This document shows, in pieces, positions 25,819-29,507 of a stretch of DNA of 29,507 nt. The position numbers and the translations under genes are program-made. Location of the stretch: NCBI GenBank assembly GCA_015487985.1, contig WFOP01000056.1:1-29507 (forward strand), in the 5' to 3' direction. The notes under the pieces are model-generated. The model made no database searches. It was not told the origin of the DNA and saw nothing but the letters and a program-made list of their open reading frames with translations. Every line of letters begins with the position of its first letter. Position 1 is the first letter of the stretch. The stretch comes from Hyphomicrobiales bacterium (GTDB lineage Bacteria; Pseudomonadota; Alphaproteobacteria; Rhizobiales; Devosiaceae).

Positions 25819-26712
25819 ATGGCAACCCCCCTTGATCTGGACCAGTTACAAAGTTTTTGTGCCATTGCCGATTGCGGCAGTTTTACCGAGGCGGCGCGGC
25901 GGGTGCACAAAACCCAGTCCGCCGTCTCGATGCAGATCAAACGGCTTGAAGAAAGGCTGGATGAAGCCCTGTTTTCAAGGGAGGGGCGTTCGGTTACCCT
26001 CACCGCGCAGGGGAATGAACTCTATACGCGGGCGCGGCGCATGTTGCGCATCAATGCGGAAATTGTTGACCTGTTTTCCAATGCTGAACTTACCGGATCG
26101 ATCCATTTCGGCGTGCCGGACGATTATGCGGTGCGATTGCTGCCGGTCATCCTGTCCCAGTTTCAGCGTACACATCCCAAAATTGCAGTGGATGTAAAAT
26201 GCCATGCTTCCGATGACCTTTTGTCGGGCATGCACTCGGGTAAATTTGATCTGGTGGTGTTCACCCAGGGCACCCAACACGAGTTCGGCGAAGTGTTTCG
26301 CACCGAAAAGATGTTCTGGGTGGGGGGGCGCAATGGCATGGCAATCAAATCGGACCCTTTACCCCTGGCAGTGGGGGATCACAGTTGCTGCTGGCGGGCC
26401 GATGCCGTGGAATCCCTCAACAAACTCTCGCGGGATTTTCGCATTGCCTATACTTCCTCCAATGCCACCGCCATCACCAGCGCAGTTTTATCGGATCTGG
26501 CCGTTGGAATTCTCCCCGAAAGCGCGCTGCAACAGGGGATGCAGGTTCTTGGCGCAAAAGAGGGATTACCCAAACTGCCCGACGCACAGGTCGCGGTGAT
26601 GCGGGCCAGTCATGCCTATGGGGGAATTTATGATGCGCTCGCCGACCATATTGTGGCCAGCCTTGGCAATCTTGAGGGGAATGATCCGCTCAGCCGACAG
26701 GCGGCGCAATAG
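25819..26712 (+). CDS. LysR family transcriptional regulator
   Basis: A 297-residue regulator. The N-terminal winged helix-turn-helix (residues 5-65) has FCAIADCGSFTEAARRVHKTQSAVSMQIKRLEERL, the standard LysR signature; the substrate-binding domain begins near residue 92 (GSIHFGVPDDYAVRLLP) and continues to about 280. FDLVVFTQG and AVGILPES match the usual effector-domain subregions. The start is ATG 25819 with GGAGA eight bases upstream. LysR proteins usually regulate a divergent gene, here the DUF1127 gene; the effector is unknown. Confidence 0.94.
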   Translation: MATPLDLDQLQSFCAIADCGSFTEAARRVHKTQSAVSMQIKRLEERLDEALFSREGRSVTLTAQGNELYTRARRMLRINAEIVDLFSNAELTGSIHFGVPDDYAVRLLPVILSQFQRTHPKIAVDVKCHASDDLLSGMHSGKFDLVVFTQGTQHEFGEVFRTEKMFWVGGRNGMAIKSDPLPLAVGDHSCCWRADAVESLNKLSRDFRIAYTSSNATAITSAVLSDLAVGILPESALQQGMQVLGAKEGLPKLPDAQVAVMRASHAYGGIYDALADHIVASLGNLEGNDPLSRQAAQ

Positions 26713-26750
26713 CCCTTGGCCCCTGACAGGATAGCCATCAGGCACGTTTG

Positions 26751-28124
26751 TCAGATCATCAATTCCTTATATAACTGATTGAGGTCTTTATGCCATTCCC
26801 CTTCATAGCGTTCCAGCAAACGCTCGGCGGAGGTTTTACCCGTTTCAACAATATGATTGAGAGGGGCCAGAAACTGAGTCTCATCCACCTGTTCCCAGTT
26901 CAGATTTGCACGGGCTTTAAGACCGGCTGCACTGAACTTGAGCACCTCTTTGGCAATGTCCTTCACCGTGCCGTGGCGAAACTTCGTATGAATGGCGGTT
27001 TTTGGCACTTCGTCCCGCAATGTCTGGCGCTCTTCTTCGCTCCAGTCCTTCACAAAATCCCATGCGGCATCAAGCGCATTTTGATCATATAACAATCCCA
27101 CCCACAGGGCAGGCAATGCACATATATCAGCCCAGGCCCCACAATCGGCACCGCGCATCTCAAGGAACTGCTTTAGGCGAACTTCGGGGAAAATCGTTGA
27201 AATATGATCTTCCCAGTCAGCGACAGTTGGCTTTTCACCCGGCAATTGAGGCAGTTTTCCATCTAAAAATTCACGAAAACTTTCCCCGGCGCAATTCACA
27301 TACTGGCCCTGGCGCATGACAAAATACATGGGCACATCAAGGGCATAATCCACATAGCGTTCAAACCCCATTCCATCCTCAAATACAAACGGCAGCATGC
27401 CGGTGCGTGCATTATCGGTATTTTTCCAGATATGTGAGCGGAAGGACAAATAGCCGTTCGGCCTGTTTTCAAGAAAAGGGGAATTGGCAAATAAAGCGGT
27501 GGCAACAGGTTGCAACGCCAGGGAAACCCGAAATTTTCTGACCATGTCCTGTTCATCGGAAAAATCCAGATTCGCCTGTACCGTACAGGAGCGAAACATC
27601 ATGGATGTGCCAAGGGTGCCCACTTTTTCCATATAGGGTTTCATAATCCCGTAACGGCTTTTGGGCATGGGGGAAATGTCATCCAGTCCCCATGTGGGGC
27701 TTACCCCCAGACCTAAAAACCCGATCCCCATCGGAGCGGCAATATCCCGCAGCAATTTAAGATGCTCTGCGGTTTCCGAACAGGTCTGATGCAGATTTTG
27801 CAACGGCGCACCGGACAATTCGAACTGCCCCCCCGGTTCCAGCGAAATTGCTCCCCCCCCGACCGGGTCTTTCAAGCCGATCAGGTTGCCCTCATCCATT
27901 AACGGTATCCAGTTGGAGTGCTTTTGCGTTGCCTCCAACAGGGCGCGAACGCCGTTTTCTCCCTCATAGGGGACCTGGGAATTGTCAGCTTTATAGAATA
28001 CAAATTTTTCATGTTCGGTGCCAATGCGCCACTCATCCTTGGGTTTACACCCTTTGGCGAGGGCATCGATCATGTCGGATTTGCTGTCAATCAGCGCAGA
28101 AGAACTAGGGGAGGAGGACACCAT
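26751..28124 (-). CDS. gshA: Glutamate-cysteine ligase
   Basis: A 457-residue ATP-dependent ligase that makes gamma-glutamylcysteine, the first step of glutathione synthesis. It belongs to the alphaproteobacterial/plant-type GCS2 family: KDEWRIGTEHEKF (about residues 31-43), ISLEPGGQFELSGAP (about 95-109), and SCTVQANLDFSDEQDM (about 180-195) are hallmarks. The start is set at ATG 28124 (MVSSSPSSS), giving the usual length; ATG 28136 or the earliest codon at 28196 are alternatives, all with weak ribosome-binding sites. It diverges from ubiA, with 201 bases between them. Confidence 0.95.
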   Translation of the reverse strand: MVSSSPSSSALIDSKSDMIDALAKGCKPKDEWRIGTEHEKFVFYKADNSQVPYEGENGVRALLEATQKHSNWIPLMDEGNLIGLKDPVGGGAISLEPGGQFELSGAPLQNLHQTCSETAEHLKLLRDIAAPMGIGFLGLGVSPTWGLDDISPMPKSRYGIMKPYMEKVGTLGTSMMFRSCTVQANLDFSDEQDMVRKFRVSLALQPVATALFANSPFLENRPNGYLSFRSHIWKNTDNARTGMLPFVFEDGMGFERYVDYALDVPMYFVMRQGQYVNCAGESFREFLDGKLPQLPGEKPTVADWEDHISTIFPEVRLKQFLEMRGADCGAWADICALPALWVGLLYDQNALDAAWDFVKDWSEEERQTLRDEVPKTAIHTKFRHGTVKDIAKEVLKFSAAGLKARANLNWEQVDETQFLAPLNHIVETGKTSAERLLERYEGEWHKDLNQLYKELMI

Positions 28125-28325
28125 AAAAACTCGCATAAAACTATTCAAAACATCTATTGTCATTTTTGAACATAAGCTGGTTTTCCAACAAAGCAATGCT
28201 TAATCGCCATATTACGATGAACAATAGTTCACCAACCCTTGTTCGGCTGGGGACGCAAAAGAATATCGGGTTGACTTCTTTTGGCCGGTCACTAGCGTTC
28301 ACCGGACAAACAGGGTTGCGCAACA

Positions 28326-29270
28326 ATGAACTCAAACAAACAAAGTAATGGTGTTTCCGCTCCGGTTGCCGATGCACAAAAGGCCAATTGGGTTGATATG
28401 TGGGCGCCTGAATTCAGCCGCCCCTATCTGCGACTGGCCCGGCTGGACCGACCAATCGGCATCTGGTTGTTGTTTTGGCCATGCGCCTTTGGGGTGGGGC
28501 TGGCCTCAGTTGCCATTCCCCCCAACGGTTTTAATTTTCAAATTCTAATTCTGTTTTTTATCGGGGCGCTGGTGATGCGCGGTGCGGGATGCACATTTAA
28601 CGATCTGGTCGATCAGGACATCGACCAGAAAGTTGCCCGTACCCGTTCACGCCCCTTACCTGCCGGGCAGGTTACACGCAATCAGGCGGCAGTTTTTCTG
28701 GTGGCACAGGCTCTGGTGGGGCTGATTGTGCTGGTGCGGTTCAATTCCTATTCCATCTGGCTTGGGGTCGCTTCGCTGGTGCTGGTTGTCATATATCCGT
28801 TTATGAAGCGTGTTACATGGTGGCCGCAATTATTTCTGGGGTTGGCTTTTTCCTGGGGCGCGCTGATGGGGTGGACCTCACAGGTGGGGCAATTATATCT
28901 GCCCCCGCTCCTGCTCTATGGGGGGGCGGTTTTATGGACCATTGGCTATGATACGATTTATGCCATGCAGGATATTGAAGACGACGCGCTGATCGGGGTT
29001 AAGTCCACGGCCCGGCTTTTTGCCAAACATACCAAATGGCTGGTTGGCCTGTTCTATGCCGGGGCATTGGCCCTTTGGACATGGGCGGGGACTGCCGCCG
29101 GGGCCGGTGTGATTTTTCAGAGCGCAATGATCTTGCCCGCATTGATTTTGCTGTGGCAGGTGATAACGCTCAAATTCAATGACCCGGCAAACGCACTGTT
29201 GCGGTTCAAGGCCAATCATTTTGTCGGGCTGGCCCTCACCCTTGCATTATGGCTTGAATATAAGTTTTAG
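28326..29270 (+). CDS. ubiA: 4-hydroxybenzoate polyprenyltransferase
   Basis: A 314-residue inner-membrane enzyme that attaches the polyprenyl chain to 4-hydroxybenzoate in ubiquinone synthesis. The two aspartate-rich motifs are present: N92-D-L-V-D-x-D-x-D followed by KVARTRSRPLPAG, and D209-TIYAMQDIEDDALIGVKSTA. RLDRPIGIWLLFWP near residue 40 is typical. About eight or nine membrane helices follow. A TTGACT (28271-28276) upstream is a possible -35 with a poor -10. A degenerate copy of its last 20 codons follows the stop at a distance of exactly 90 bases (29298-29360). Confidence 0.95.
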   Translation: MNSNKQSNGVSAPVADAQKANWVDMWAPEFSRPYLRLARLDRPIGIWLLFWPCAFGVGLASVAIPPNGFNFQILILFFIGALVMRGAGCTFNDLVDQDIDQKVARTRSRPLPAGQVTRNQAAVFLVAQALVGLIVLVRFNSYSIWLGVASLVLVVIYPFMKRVTWWPQLFLGLAFSWGALMGWTSQVGQLYLPPLLLYGGAVLWTIGYDTIYAMQDIEDDALIGVKSTARLFAKHTKWLVGLFYAGALALWTWAGTAAGAGVIFQSAMILPALILLWQVITLKFNDPANALLRFKANHFVGLALTLALWLEYKF

Positions 29271-29297
29271 CCCAAAACCGACGGCAAAAGCACCCTG

Positions 29298-29360
29298 AAG
29301 GCCAGCCCGCGCATTGGGGCCGGCCTCACGGGTGCATTCTGGTTGGAGTTCAGGTTCTAA
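29298..29360 (+). pseudogene. Remnant copy of the UbiA C-terminus
   Basis: After the ubiA stop the same frame stays open and ends at TAA (29358-29360). Its last 20 codons read KASPRIGAGL-TGAFWLEFRF and align without gaps to the UbiA end KANHFVGLAL-TLALWLEYKF: ten identities and several conservative changes; about 38 of 63 bases agree. It has no start codon or ribosome-binding site and is probably the tail of an older or second ubiA left behind after a duplication or gene replacement. Not known to be expressed. Confidence 0.55.
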
Positions 29361-29395
29361 TCGGCTGACCAAAACGCAACTTTTGAATTTTGAAC

Positions 29396-29490
29396 CTATT
29401 TGCGACGATGCAAAAACCGTGGACGACGCCCTGATTCGGCAGCGGTTTTGCGGCGCGCACTGGTCTGGCCCAGCATCACCCCGTCAACCT
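29396..29490 (-). CDS. 3' end of an unidentified gene, partial
   Basis: On the minus strand an open frame enters from the window end and stops at TAG (29398-29396) after about 30 visible codons. The tail is basic: it includes GQTSARRKTAAE and ends RRPRFLHRRK. The arginine-rich ending and convergence with ubiA suggest a real gene whose start lies beyond the window. Too little is visible to name it; rhizobial ubiA neighbours include a DUF6101 gene, which is one candidate from context only. Confidence 0.45.
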
Positions 29491-29507
29491 CTGTCTCTTA
29501 TACACAT
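29491..29507. other. Tn5/Nextera mosaic-end adapter sequence (artefact)
   Basis: The last 17 bases, CTGTCTCTTATACACAT, equal the first 17 bases of the reverse complement of the 19-bp hyperactive-Tn5 mosaic end used in tagmentation libraries. It is almost certainly untrimmed adapter at a contig end, not chromosome. Confidence 0.93.

Overview
The window reads as chromosomal core genome of an alphaproteobacterium, most likely order Rhizobiales/Hyphomicrobiales. Reasons: a stand-alone F0 operon with two b-type subunits (b' and b) and no F1 genes beside it; an aa3-type cytochrome oxidase operon in the order ctaC-ctaD-ctaB-coxF-ctaG-ctaE; a split glycine dehydrogenase (gcvPA/gcvPB); an IalB-family protein; a DUF1127/LysR divergent pair; and an intergenic palindromic repeat of the kind I recall from Rhizobiales genomes. 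The last 17 bases are a Tn5/Nextera mosaic-end sequence, so the window ends on library adapter and probably at a contig end.

Layout. (1) 1-2465, plus strand: tail of a probable atpI, then atpB, atpE, atpF', atpF (F0 proton channel). A RIME-like repeat and a near-perfect bidirectional terminator separate this from (2) 2640-7357, minus strand: gcvT-gcvH-gcvPA-gcvPB, the glycine cleavage system, behind a tandem glycine riboswitch and a recognisable promoter. (3) 7381-9405, minus strand: an envelope/redox set of a DsbD N-domain-like periplasmic protein, a Prx5-type peroxiredoxin and a lipoprotein. (4) 9511-10170, plus strand: yqgE. (5) 10179-16617, minus strand: threonine synthase, M16 protease, RimJ/RimL-type acetyltransferase, and a large membrane GGDEF/EAL protein with a degenerate GGDEF. 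(6) 16714-22933, minus strand: SURF1 (separate, past a terminator) and the ctaC-D-B-coxF-ctaG-ctaE operon. The ctaC upstream region carries two FNR/FixK-type boxes, one overlapping a candidate -35 element. (7) 23313-25405, plus strand: an IalB-family exported protein and a MATE exporter. (8) 25461-26712: DUF1127 protein diverging from a LysR regulator. (9) 26751-29270: gshA diverging from ubiA, followed by a 20-residue degenerate copy of the UbiA C-terminus and the 3' end of a minus-strand gene.

The genes are mostly aerobic energy and redox metabolism: ATP synthase F0, aa3 oxidase with its heme and copper assembly factors, UbiA for ubiquinone, glutathione synthesis, peroxiredoxin and glycine cleavage. 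I see no tRNA, rRNA, CRISPR array, prophage, insertion sequence or toxin-antitoxin pair, and no gene set that looks like an undescribed system. The best leads are regulatory or evolutionary: the paired anaeroboxes before ctaC, the leftover UbiA tail, the orphan DsbD-like domain with its peroxiredoxin neighbour, and the RIME-like repeat with compensatory changes.
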